Notes: generated by a model not told the origin, from the letters alone. A stretch of DNA of 9,449 nt from Alkalimonas sp. (GCA_007117525.1 SKGJ01000255.1:1-9449); one strand, 5' to 3'; counted from the stretch's first letter, positions 1 through 7,128 are shown. Program-made: numbers and translations.

Positions 1-342
1 GTTTTGTCCTAGCTGATCGGCAATCGGCAGGCAGGACTCTACTGCATCCATGGTTTTGTTGGCTGCCTGCTCGGTCATATCAATCACGTGATTCAACCGC
101 TTTTTGGCATCCGGGATATCTTCTTCCAGCAAGTTGCTAAGCGAGGGATCCAATTGAAAGTTTTTCAGTGAATCGTGCAACTGACGCGTCAGTTTTCCGA
201 CTTCCGAAAAAAGCTCTGCAGAGCCTGGTACTGCGATTTGCTGTACCAGTTGATTTGCCGCTTCATTTTCACCCATCTCCAACAGCTGCACCAACTCTTT
301 GGCTTGCTCAAGTGAAATGGATGGTGCCGTGAGTGCGGACAT
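1..342 (-). CDS. cheZ: CheZ, CheY-P phosphatase (N-terminal 114 residues, 3' end outside window)
   Basis: CheZ dephosphorylates CheY-P in the cytoplasm and so terminates the tumble or reversal signal. I translated this partial frame by hand from the ATG at 342; it stays open to position 1. Recognisable CheZ landmarks are GKLTRQLHDSL at about residues 49-59 and AKKRLNHVIDMTEQAANKTM at about 79-98, which form the start of the long four-helix-bundle hairpin. The catalytic Gln region and the C-terminal CheY-binding peptide lie beyond the window, so an intact gene cannot be confirmed. The ATG is preceded by GGGAG (354-350) with a 7-base spacer. An ATG at 347 is out of frame with the conserved protein. 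The gene follows cheY by 26 bases with no promoter seen between them, so the two are probably co-transcribed. Confidence 0.93.
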   Translation of the reverse strand, partial: MSALTAPSISLEQAKELVQLLEMGENEAANQLVQQIAVPGSAELFSEVGKLTRQLHDSLKNFQLDPSLSNLLEEDIPDAKKRLNHVIDMTEQAANKTMDAVESCLPIADQLGQN

Positions 343-368
343 TGCATTACTCCCTTGTCTGCGTCAGG

Positions 369-752
369 TTATCCAATCCTTTCAAACACTTTGGATAGTT
401 TTTCCTGCAAGGTTGCGGCGGTAAAAGGCTTCACAATGTAGCCATTTACCCCAGCCTGAGCTGCTGCAATAATTTGCTCTTTTTTTGCTTCGGCAGTCAC
501 CATCAACACAGGGATGTGCTTGAGCTTGTCATCCGCACGAATGGCGCGGAGCAAATCGATGCCTTGCATGCCTGGCATGTTCCAATCGGTGACCACGAAA
601 TCAAAATCACCACCTTGCAACATGGGCAAAGCAGTACTGCCATCATCTGCTTCAGATACATTGGTAAACCCAAGATCTCTCAGCAAGTTCTTAATAATTC
701 GACGCATGGTTGAAAAATCATCAACCACCAGAATCTTCATGTTCTTATCCAA
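369..752 (-). CDS. cheY: CheY, chemotaxis response regulator
   Basis: This is a single-domain receiver protein that carries the signal from CheA to the flagellar switch (FliM). At 127 aa it matches the CheY length. All receiver residues are present: acidic pair D11/D12, phospho-acceptor D56 (in VTDWNMPGM), T86, Y105 and K108 (in GYIVKPF). There is no DNA-binding domain. The start is a TTG at 752: its 5' MDKNMKIL reading resembles the N-terminus of CheY proteins in Shewanella-like bacteria, and a strong GGAGG lies 5 bases upstream. The next in-frame ATG at 740 would give a 123-aa protein but sits 17 bases from that ribosome-binding site, so it is less likely. The gene lies 50 bases after fliA and 26 bases before cheZ. 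The fliA-cheY gap contains a candidate sigma-28 promoter. Confidence 0.97.
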   Translation of the reverse strand: MDKNMKILVVDDFSTMRRIIKNLLRDLGFTNVSEADDGSTALPMLQGGDFDFVVTDWNMPGMQGIDLLRAIRADDKLKHIPVLMVTAEAKKEQIIAAAQAGVNGYIVKPFTAATLQEKLSKVFERIG

Positions 753-755
753 AAT

Positions 756-762
756 CCCCTCC
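756..762 (-). promoter_or_regulatory. Ribosome-binding site of cheY
   Basis: On the minus strand the bases read GGAGGGG, a strong Shine-Dalgarno match. The GGAGG core ends 5 bases before the TTG at 752 and 17 bases before the in-frame ATG at 740. The spacing favours the TTG start. Confidence 0.75.
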
Positions 763-775
763 GCTGAGAAAATCG

Positions 776-802
776 TTATCGGACATGTTCAATAACTTTT
801 GA
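776..802 (-). promoter_or_regulatory. Candidate sigma-28 (FliA) promoter for cheY-cheZ
   Basis: On the minus strand, TCCGATAA at 783-776 matches 7 of 8 bases of the sigma-28 -10 consensus GCCGATAA. Exactly 15 bases upstream is TCAA (802-799), 3 of 4 against the TAAA core of the -35 element. The element begins immediately after the fliA stop codon. A start about 7 bases past the -10 would leave a short leader containing the cheY ribosome-binding site. Sigma-28 control of chemotaxis genes is well established in flagellated Gammaproteobacteria; use of this particular site is inferred. Confidence 0.6.
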
Positions 803-1522
803 TTACAACCAATCCTGCATTCTGGACTTTAAACGAACCAGCGCCTGACTATGGATTTGACTGACCCGGGACTCACTGACATTCAGTACAGCACCGATCT
901 CTTTCAAGTTTAGCTCATCATTGTAATACAGCGATAGTACTAATGCTTCCCGCTCGGGCAAATTGCTGATGGTCTTGATCAGGCTTTGCTGAAATGCTTC
1001 ATTGGCCTGATGTTCGAACAACTGATCGGTTTCGCGATCATCCGCTGTTGCCAGTACATCTTCAGTGACGCCCAGGTCCTCGATACCCAAGATCCGGCCG
1101 CAACTGACATCACTCAACATATGATGGTACTCATCGAGAGATATATCAAGTTTTTCAGCAACTTCTACATCTTTAACATCGCGGCCAAGCTCTGCTTCCA
1201 ATTCCGCAATGGTTTCGGCGATTAAACGAGCATTGCGATGCACCGAGCGCGGAGTCCAGTCGCCGCGACGCATTTCATCGAGCATCGCACCACGAATTCG
1301 GATACCGGCAAAAGTTTCGAAGCTGGCGCCTTTGCTGCCGTCAAAGTTCTTCGCTGCTTCCATTAAGCCTATCATGCCGGACTGAATCAGATCGTCAACC
1401 TGCACACTGGCCGGTAACCGTGCCAACAGATGATAAGCGATCCGTTTGACCAAAGGTGCGTGACGCTCAATCAGCTGATTGAGTTGGTCCGCTGCACCGT
1501 AAGCCGACAACTTCGCATTCAC
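803..1522 (-). CDS. fliA: FliA, flagellar sigma factor sigma-28
   Basis: FliA directs RNA polymerase to late flagellar and chemotaxis promoters and is normally held by the anti-sigma factor FlgM until the hook is complete. The 239-aa protein has the usual full length and the sigma-70 family layout without region 1. Region 2 spans about residues 16-90, including DDLIQSGMIGLMEA and FETFAGIRIRGAMLDEMR. Region 3 spans about 94-150. Region 4 spans about 178-236, with LPEREALVLSLYY and a helix-turn-helix around LKEIGAVLNVSESRVSQIH. The start is GTG at 1522, preceded by GAGG with a 6-base spacer. It overlaps the flhG stop by 4 bases (GTGA), which implies translational coupling. A weak sigma-28-like motif just upstream is discussed in the findings. 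The gene ends in TAA, directly before the candidate cheY promoter. Confidence 0.97.
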   Translation of the reverse strand: MNAKLSAYGAADQLNQLIERHAPLVKRIAYHLLARLPASVQVDDLIQSGMIGLMEAAKNFDGSKGASFETFAGIRIRGAMLDEMRRGDWTPRSVHRNARLIAETIAELEAELGRDVKDVEVAEKLDISLDEYHHMLSDVSCGRILGIEDLGVTEDVLATADDRETDQLFEHQANEAFQQSLIKTISNLPEREALVLSLYYNDELNLKEIGAVLNVSESRVSQIHSQALVRLKSRMQDWL

Positions 1523-2403
1523 GCCAGACCTCGCTGCGCTTTATCGGGTTGCTGAACCAGCTGTTCCAGGAAAAACTCGAGATGACCAGAAGCTCCAGGC
1601 GGTGTCGGCCACTTGATGGCTTTCATCGCCAATGATTTCACCGCCAAGCTGGCCCCCGTCTTTGGAAAAGCCTCCACAAAAGCACGCTGCTTGCGTGCGG
1701 CTTTGCGAACATTTTCATCGTAAGGAATGGTTGCGACCAGCTCCAGATTGACATCCAGAAAGCGATCGGTGACCCGCGTGAGTTTGACAAAGAGTTCCTG
1801 CCCTTCACGCAAACTACGCACCATGTTGGCAATAATTTTAAAGCGCTGAACCTCGTGATCACGGCTTAAAATCTTCATCAATGCATAAGCATCGGTGATG
1901 GATGAAGGCTCATCACAGACCACCACCACCACATCCTGCGAGGCTCTGGCAAAGCTCATGACCATATCGGAAATGCCGGCTGCCGTATCGATTAACAACA
2001 CATCGACCCGGGTTTTCATTTCGCTAAAAGCGCGGATTAACCCCGCATGTTCTGCTGGCGTTAACTCGGTCATGTTTTGCGAACCGGAGGTGGCAGGAAT
2101 AATTTTGATACCCGCCGGGCCTTCGATCAGAATGTCGTCCAGCTCGGCTTCACCAGCCAGCACATGCGACAGGTTCTTGTGCACCCGTAATCCCAGCATG
2201 ACATCGCAATTGGCCAAGCCAAGATCAGCGTCAAGTACCATCACACGCTTGCCAAGTTGTGCCATGGCGATGGCAAGATTAAGCGACACATTGGTTTTAC
2301 CAACGCCGCCTTTGCCTCCGGTAACTGCAATTACTTTGACCATCTTTGTTTTCATTGTCCTCAGGCCTGCGGCCTGATCATCGATTGGCTCATGACTATG
2401 CAT
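1519..2403 (-). CDS. flhG: FlhG (FleN/YlxH), MinD-like ATPase controlling flagellar number
   Basis: FlhG limits flagellar number, acting with the GTPase FlhF and, in Vibrio, Shewanella and Pseudomonas, by restraining the sigma-54 activator FlrA/FleQ. The 294-aa protein shows a deviant Walker A GGKGGVGKT (29-37, signature Lys31 and Lys36), a switch I-like VLDADLGLAN (56-65) and a Walker B-type DVLLIDTAAG (134-143). The C-terminal part contains TRVTDRFLDV and IPYDENVRKAARKQRAF, typical of FleN/FlhG. The start is ATG at 2403. It keeps residues 9-15, DQAAGLR, which match the DQAxxLR helix known to activate FlhF GTPase in FlhG proteins. A later ATG at 2355 (278 aa, close to the shorter Pseudomonas FleN) would remove it. 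The gene overlaps flhF by 8 bases and fliA by 4 bases. Confidence 0.96.
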   Translation of the reverse strand: MHSHEPIDDQAAGLRTMKTKMVKVIAVTGGKGGVGKTNVSLNLAIAMAQLGKRVMVLDADLGLANCDVMLGLRVHKNLSHVLAGEAELDDILIEGPAGIKIIPATSGSQNMTELTPAEHAGLIRAFSEMKTRVDVLLIDTAAGISDMVMSFARASQDVVVVVCDEPSSITDAYALMKILSRDHEVQRFKIIANMVRSLREGQELFVKLTRVTDRFLDVNLELVATIPYDENVRKAARKQRAFVEAFPKTGASLAVKSLAMKAIKWPTPPGASGHLEFFLEQLVQQPDKAQRGLA

Positions 2404-3784
2404 AGGCTCCTTCCGCTCGGCGCTCGACAGGAGCTTCCCATTGATGCGCCGTACTACTGTATGCGATGCGTAATTTTTCTGCTTGCGCTACGATGTCATC
2501 CGCTCTGGCGATACGTATGTCTTCAGGCACCCGCTGTCCATTGGTGAGGTAGCATACCGGCAAGGCATTTTGTAGCGCTGCATTGATAATTTCACCTAAA
2601 CTTAAGCATTCATCAAGTTTGGTAAAAATACAACCTGATAATGGAATTCGTTTAAAGTGCTCAACGCTTTCCTGCATCACCCGGGCTTGTGCTGTAGCAG
2701 ACAATACCAAATAGCTCTTTATTTTTACAAGAGAATCCTGCACCAAAGCGGCAAGTTTTTCCGCCAGTCGCAGATCACGCTGGCTCATCCCTGCGGTGTC
2801 AATCAAAACCAGGCTGCGATTGGAAAATTGTTTCAGTAAAACCGCCAACTCTTCGCTGTCTTTGGCTTGACGAACCGGACAGCCAATGATGCGTCCAAAG
2901 GTGGCCAGTTGATCCAGGGCACCGATCCGAAAGGTATCGGTGGTGATCAAGGCCACCTGATCGGCACCGTGTTTGCGGGCATACTGGGCTGCCAGCTTGG
3001 CAACGGTGGTGGTTTTGCCCACGCCGGTCGGCCCCACCAGGGCAACAACACCCCCTTGCCGCATAATATCGTTGTTACCCGTGGTCAGCTGACCAGCAAG
3101 CAGTTCCAGCGCAGTATTCCAGGCTTCGCGTTCACAGATGTCCTCGGGCATAAAACAGGCCAGTTGATCGGCCATGGTCGAGGACAAGCCCATTTGCTGC
3201 AGTTGCTCTATCACCATGGCACGAACCGGTTCGCTGCGTGCCAGCTCTTGCCACATCAAGCCCGAGACCTGATGCTGCAGCAACTGACGCATCGACAACA
3301 TTTCGCTGCGCATGGCATCAAACTCTGTCTGCCATTGCTGTTGCTGCTTTTGTTGCAACTGATTAAGCTCTTGCAAACTGACCACATTGCTTGCGCCATT
3401 GTTTTGACGCTCTGTCCGAGGCTCTGCTTTGCTGGCTTTGAATGCCGGGGCAACTGGCGCGGCACTCGGCTGACCAGACTGCATGCTCATCTGCCGCGCC
3501 AGCAAGGCGCGCAGTGAGTCGGCTTCATCGTCCACCGCCGCCTCCACCCGCCGAGGCTGCGCCTTCAAACCTGGTCGCCCAGCCACTTTGGCAGGCTCCT
3601 CTGTCTCTACCTTGGCTGGTTGCGAAGCCTTAGCTGGCTGGGCATCGGCATCCAGTGCCGCCACAATTTCAACACCACCAGCTACTTTTTTATTGGACAT
3701 AATGATGGCATCCGGCCCCATAAACTCCTTGACTTCATCCAAGGCGGTCCGCATATCTTTGGCAACAAAGCGTTTAATTTTCAT
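2396..3784 (-). CDS. flhF: FlhF, SRP-type GTPase for polar flagellar placement
   Basis: FlhF marks the cell pole for flagellar assembly and is a paralogue of Ffh/FtsY. The 462-aa protein has the three expected parts. The B domain starts with the conserved MKIKRFVAKDMRTAL (1-15) and MGPDAIIMSNKKV (22-34). A variable linker (about 45-135) is rich in Ala, Pro and Lys, followed by a Gln-rich probable coiled coil (about 136-170). The NG domain occupies about 172-440, with the P-loop GPTGVGKT (251-258), DTFRIGALDQL (283-293), DTAG (329-332) and TKLDE (388-392). The ATG at 3784 is preceded by AGGAG with a 7-base spacer, and the flhA stop TAG overlaps that site. The gene overlaps flhG by 8 bases. FlhF and FlhG work as a pair, and this order is standard for polar flagellates. 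Confidence 0.97.
   Translation of the reverse strand: MKIKRFVAKDMRTALDEVKEFMGPDAIIMSNKKVAGGVEIVAALDADAQPAKASQPAKVETEEPAKVAGRPGLKAQPRRVEAAVDDEADSLRALLARQMSMQSGQPSAAPVAPAFKASKAEPRTERQNNGASNVVSLQELNQLQQKQQQQWQTEFDAMRSEMLSMRQLLQHQVSGLMWQELARSEPVRAMVIEQLQQMGLSSTMADQLACFMPEDICEREAWNTALELLAGQLTTGNNDIMRQGGVVALVGPTGVGKTTTVAKLAAQYARKHGADQVALITTDTFRIGALDQLATFGRIIGCPVRQAKDSEELAVLLKQFSNRSLVLIDTAGMSQRDLRLAEKLAALVQDSLVKIKSYLVLSATAQARVMQESVEHFKRIPLSGCIFTKLDECLSLGEIINAALQNALPVCYLTNGQRVPEDIRIARADDIVAQAEKLRIAYSSTAHQWEAPVERRAEGAYA
2407..2412 (-). promoter_or_regulatory. Ribosome-binding site of flhG
   Basis: AAGGAG on the minus strand lies inside the 3' end of flhF, 3 bases before the ATG at 2403. The match is strong but the spacing is tight. 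The alternative ATG at 2355 has GAGG (2362-2359), also 3 bases away, so ribosome-binding sites alone do not decide the start. The DQAxxLR motif does. Confidence 0.55.
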
Positions 3785-3794
3785 GGCTTATCTC

Positions 3795-5897
3795 CTAGCT
3801 GGCCTGGCCTACCACACTGACAATACGAATTTGTTTGTCATCTGGAATTTCCTGGTAAGACAGCACTCGTAACCCTGGAATGGTGTATTTCACAAATCGT
3901 GCCATTACAGAGCGTAAAATACTTGACGTTAGTAAAATGGCGGACTCGCCGTTTAATTCCTGATTCTGACTGGCTTCTTGCAGGGACTGTTGGATCCGCT
4001 CTGCCAGACCCGGCTCAATACCGCCACCATCATTACCGGCGGCTTGCATCGATTGATGCAGCATCTGCTCCAGCTCCGGTGCGAAGGTAATCACCGGCAG
4101 CTCTTGTTGACTGCCAGCAATCTCCTGCACAATCAAACGACGCAAAGCGATACGGCAAGCAGCTGTCAGCACATCCACGTCCTGACTCTTCACGCCATAC
4201 TCCACCAGAGTTTGCACCAGGGTTTTCATATCCCGGATTGGCACACCTTCGTTCAGCAGGTTTTGCAAGACTTTAACGACGGTGGTCAGTGGCAAGGTAT
4301 CGGGGATCAGGGCCTCAACCAACTTGGGTGAGGTCCGTGCCAGCATATCCAGCAAGTTCTGAACTTCTTCATGGCCCAACAAGCTGGCCGCATTGTTGGT
4401 TAAGATCTGACTCAAATGAGTGGCGACCACAGTCGCAGCATCGACCACAGTGTACCCCAGGGTTTGAGCATGTTCACGCTGGTCTTTCGCTATCCAGACC
4501 GCTTCCAGTCCAAAAGCAGGATCCCGGGTGGCAATGCCTTTGACGGTGCCAAACACCTGACCGGGATTGATGGCCAATTCATGATCATGCCGTAGCTCCG
4601 ACTCCCCAGTCGTCACACCCATCAGCGATACCCGGTAACTGTTGGGCTCTAAGTCCAGGTTGTCACGAATGTGCACGGCCGGGATTAAAAAGCCCAGTTC
4701 TTGCGATAGCTTTTTACGAACCCCTTTGATCCGGGTCAGCAATTCACCACCCTGTGATTTGTCGACCAAGGGGATCAGCCGATAGCCGACTTCCAACCCA
4801 ATGGTATCGACCGGCTGCACATCGTCCCAACCAATTTCTTTGATGGTCTGAGGCTCCTGATGGGTATCCAGCTCAGGCCCCTTGCTTACCAGCTCGGCAA
4901 CCTGCTGCTGCTCTTTACGAAACAGAAAGTAAGCCACGCCACCAACAATCAGCGACAATGAAATAAACGAAAAATGCGGCATGCCTGGAACAATGCCCAT
5001 CAGCATCAAAACACCGGCAGCAATAAAGAGCACCCGGATATTGGCCAGCTGGCCGGTAAACTGTTTGCCCATGTCTTCAGAGCGGTTTTGGCGAGTGATA
5101 ATGATGGCGGTGCCAATGGACAACAACAGCGCAGGAATTTGGGCCACCAGGCCATCCCCAATGGTCAACAGGGTATAGACTTCCACCGCCTGACCAAAGG
5201 TTAAGCCATGCTGGATCATGCCAATGAAAAGACCACCAATCAGGTTAATCGCCAAAATGACGATGCCAGCAATGGCATCGCCTTTGACAAACTTACTGGC
5301 ACCATCCATCGAGCCGTAAAAATCGGCTTCCTGAGTAACTTCATCCCGCCGGGTACTGGCTTCTTCTTGTGTCAGCAAACCGGCATTCAAATCGGCATCA
5401 ATCGCCATTTGCTTGCCAGGCATGGCATCCAGGGTAAAACGGGCTGTGACTTCGGCTATCCGGCCGGCACCTTTGGTAATGACCACAAAGTTGATGATGA
5501 TCAGAATAAGAAACACCACCAAACCAACTGCGTAGTTGCCACCAATCACCACAGAGCCAAAGGCTTCTATCACCTTGCCGGCAGCATCTCCGCCTTGGTG
5601 GCCTTCAAGCAGCACCACCCGGGTGCTGGCAACGTTCAGCGCCAGCCGCATAATGGTCGCGACCAGCAACACGGTCGGGAAAATACCAAACTCCAGCGGC
5701 CGCAAGGTGTAAATGGTCACCAGCAGCACCACCAGAGCGAGCGCAATGTTGAAGGAAAACAGAATATCGAGCAAAAACGGCGGTAACGGCAACACCACCA
5801 TCGACAGAGCAGCCATGATCAAAAACGGCGTACCCAGCCCTTTTAAGTGAGTCATCTTGCTGCGATCGAATCGATTGAAGTAACTGGCTAACTGCAT
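3795..5897 (-). CDS. flhA: FlhA, flagellar type III export gate protein
   Basis: FlhA forms the nonameric export-gate ring that docks chaperone-substrate complexes and couples export to the proton-motive force. The 700-aa length is normal. The N-terminal half (about 20-325) carries multiple hydrophobic segments. It also carries the family signatures RLALNVASTRVVLLEGH (84-100), AAGKVIEAFG (105-114), VTKGAGRIAEV (140-150) and FTLDAMPGKQMAIDADLNAG (154-173). The C-terminal part (about 345-700) is the cytoplasmic docking domain, including the VLLTS-like stretch near SAILLTSSILR and a basic PxLxVLSYxEI end. The ATG at 5897 has a modest GGGA site 5 bases upstream. The gene is separated from flhB by 94 bases containing a candidate sigma-54 promoter, so it probably begins the flhAFG-fliA transcript. 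Its TAG stop lies within the flhF ribosome-binding site. Confidence 0.98.
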   Translation of the reverse strand: MQLASYFNRFDRSKMTHLKGLGTPFLIMAALSMVVLPLPPFLLDILFSFNIALALVVLLVTIYTLRPLEFGIFPTVLLVATIMRLALNVASTRVVLLEGHQGGDAAGKVIEAFGSVVIGGNYAVGLVVFLILIIINFVVITKGAGRIAEVTARFTLDAMPGKQMAIDADLNAGLLTQEEASTRRDEVTQEADFYGSMDGASKFVKGDAIAGIVILAINLIGGLFIGMIQHGLTFGQAVEVYTLLTIGDGLVAQIPALLLSIGTAIIITRQNRSEDMGKQFTGQLANIRVLFIAAGVLMLMGIVPGMPHFSFISLSLIVGGVAYFLFRKEQQQVAELVSKGPELDTHQEPQTIKEIGWDDVQPVDTIGLEVGYRLIPLVDKSQGGELLTRIKGVRKKLSQELGFLIPAVHIRDNLDLEPNSYRVSLMGVTTGESELRHDHELAINPGQVFGTVKGIATRDPAFGLEAVWIAKDQREHAQTLGYTVVDAATVVATHLSQILTNNAASLLGHEEVQNLLDMLARTSPKLVEALIPDTLPLTTVVKVLQNLLNEGVPIRDMKTLVQTLVEYGVKSQDVDVLTAACRIALRRLIVQEIAGSQQELPVITFAPELEQMLHQSMQAAGNDGGGIEPGLAERIQQSLQEASQNQELNGESAILLTSSILRSVMARFVKYTIPGLRVLSYQEIPDDKQIRIVSVVGQAS

Positions 5898-5934
5898 GGT
5901 GTTCCCAACAAAATTTTGGCGCTATTCAGACAAA

Positions 5935-5951
5935 AGCAAAAAATGCTCCAA
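5935..5951 (-). promoter_or_regulatory. Candidate sigma-54 promoter for flhA-flhF-flhG-fliA
   Basis: On the minus strand, TTGGAGCATTTTTTGCT aligns with the sigma-54 consensus YTGGCACGRNNNTTGCW. The essential GG (5949-5948) and GC (5937-5936) are separated by exactly 10 bases, and the -12 block TTGCT is perfect. The -24 block keeps TTGG and one further C but loses the other consensus bases. The predicted start near 5924 gives a leader of about 27 bases before the flhA ATG, with room for its GGGA site. In Vibrio and Pseudomonas flhA-operon transcription depends on sigma-54 with a FlrA/FlrC- or FleQ-type activator. Use here is inferred. Confidence 0.6.
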
Positions 5952-5977
5952 CTTGTCGGCCAATGCGTCGGTTTGAC

Positions 5978-6003
5978 ACTAATCGTAGTAACTAATCGTA
6001 GTA
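5978..6003. repeat. Perfect 13-bp tandem duplication across the flhB stop codon
   Basis: Plus-strand ACTAATCGTAGTA occurs twice with no gap (5978-5990 and 5991-6003). The upstream copy, read on the minus strand, encodes the last FlhB residues (YYD) and the TAG stop. The second copy lies in the non-coding gap, shifted by one base in frame. It looks like a small slippage-type duplication of the flhB 3' end. Confidence 0.9.
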
Positions 6004-7128
6004 ATAGTCGGTTGGGATCGGCAGTTGCTTGCTGAGTTTTTGCGGCCGCTTACCCCGGCCTTTTAAGAACAGATTCAGCTGATAGACATAGGCCAGGACC
6101 TGCGCCACCGCCGCAAAGAGTGCGTCTGGAATGGGCCGGTCCAACTCCGTGGTGTAGTAAATGGCACGTGCCAAAGCCGGAGACTCCACCAGAGGCACTT
6201 TGTGCTCTTTGGCTACTTTTCGAATTTGCAGCGCCATCACATCGATGCCTTTTGCCACCACCACCGGGGCTCTGTCCCGGCCTTGCTTATAACGTAGCGC
6301 CACCGAGTAATGCGTTGGGTTGGTGACGATGACATCGGCTGAAGGAACTTCCTGCATCATTCGCTTCATCGACATCTGCATCTGGGTGCGGCGAATACGA
6401 GCTTTGACCTTGGGGTCCCCTTCCATGTTTTTGTGTTCATCCTTAACCTCTTGCAGCGTCATCATCAGCTCTTTGTTGTGCTTCCAGGCCTGGTAAGGCG
6501 CATCCACCAGGGCAATGAGGATCACACTACAGGTCAGCCCAAAGAACATCCAGCCCAGGATCCAAAGTGCATCCTCAATGTTGTTGGGTGCGCTCATTAC
6601 CGACAGTGTCATGATGTCCCGGAAAAACAAGTTCAGCAATCCAAGCGCCATCCCTACCACCACCAGCACTTTAAGAATGCTTTTGCCAAGCTCCACCAAA
6701 GCCTGCAAACCAAACATTCGCTTAAAACCTTTAATCGGGCTCATTTTGCTGGCCTTTGGCGCGGCCGCTTCCCAGCTGAAGTTAAAGCCCCCCAGCAAAC
6801 AGTTACCAACAAAGGCCGCCACCAGCACAAAAGCAAAAATGATCAGCATCGGCGGCAGCAGCAACTGCATGATCTCGCCCCAGGCGGAAAACATCGACTG
6901 GGTGTCAAAGATATCTTTGGGTTGCAAGCTGAACATCCGCTTGCCGATGGTCAGAACCCGGCCGGCCAGCATCGGGCCAAACAGCAGCAAAGCTGTGGCA
7001 CTGCTGATCAACACAAAAGCGGTCCCCAGATCTTTGGAACGGGCAATTTGCCCTTTCTTTTTAGCGTCTTCAATTTTCTTGGGGGTGGGCTGTTCGGTCT
7101 TTTCACCACCAGATTGACTTTCGGCCAT
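5992..7128 (-). CDS. flhB: FlhB, export substrate-specificity switch protein
   Basis: FlhB belongs to the export gate and switches secretion from rod/hook to filament substrates after self-cleavage. The 378-aa protein opens with the family hallmark GEKTEQPTPKKIEDAKKKGQ (8-27) followed by IARSKDLG. It has four hydrophobic segments (about 36-60, 88-114, 148-170 and 185-210). The cytoplasmic linker is basic, and the autocleavage motif NPTH is at 270-273, with cleavage expected after N270. The post-cleavage domain contains ALRYKQGRDRAPVVVAKG and VPLVESPALARAIYYTTELD. The C-terminus ends in an unusual DYYYD, encoded within a 13-bp tandem duplication. The start ATG at 7128 has a purine-rich GGGGGAG site immediately after the fliR stop, with a 9-base gap. 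Confidence 0.98.
   Translation of the reverse strand: MAESQSGGEKTEQPTPKKIEDAKKKGQIARSKDLGTAFVLISSATALLLFGPMLAGRVLTIGKRMFSLQPKDIFDTQSMFSAWGEIMQLLLPPMLIIFAFVLVAAFVGNCLLGGFNFSWEAAAPKASKMSPIKGFKRMFGLQALVELGKSILKVLVVVGMALGLLNLFFRDIMTLSVMSAPNNIEDALWILGWMFFGLTCSVILIALVDAPYQAWKHNKELMMTLQEVKDEHKNMEGDPKVKARIRRTQMQMSMKRMMQEVPSADVIVTNPTHYSVALRYKQGRDRAPVVVAKGIDVMALQIRKVAKEHKVPLVESPALARAIYYTTELDRPIPDALFAAVAQVLAYVYQLNLFLKGRGKRPQKLSKQLPIPTDYYYD

Noticed and set aside
2867..3517. Plus-strand open frame of 216 aa opposite flhF
   Set aside because: Low-complexity composition with runs of Leu that mirror the Gln/Lys codons of the FlhF coiled coil. The real gene on the other strand carries complete GTPase motifs.
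5208..5786. Plus-strand open frame of 192 aa opposite flhA
   Set aside because: His/Gln/Asn-rich antisense shadow of conserved FlhA membrane segments, with no ribosome-binding site or domain.
5909..5918. Palindrome CAAAATTTTG between flhB and flhA
   Set aside because: A short AT-only palindrome with no GC stem and no T-tract after a hairpin. It is not a convincing terminator or operator.
5952..5968. Second sigma-54-like arrangement (TTGGC followed by TTGG) in the flhB-flhA gap
   Set aside because: It has good -24 bases, but the essential GC at -12 is GG. The neighbouring copy at 5935-5951 is better.
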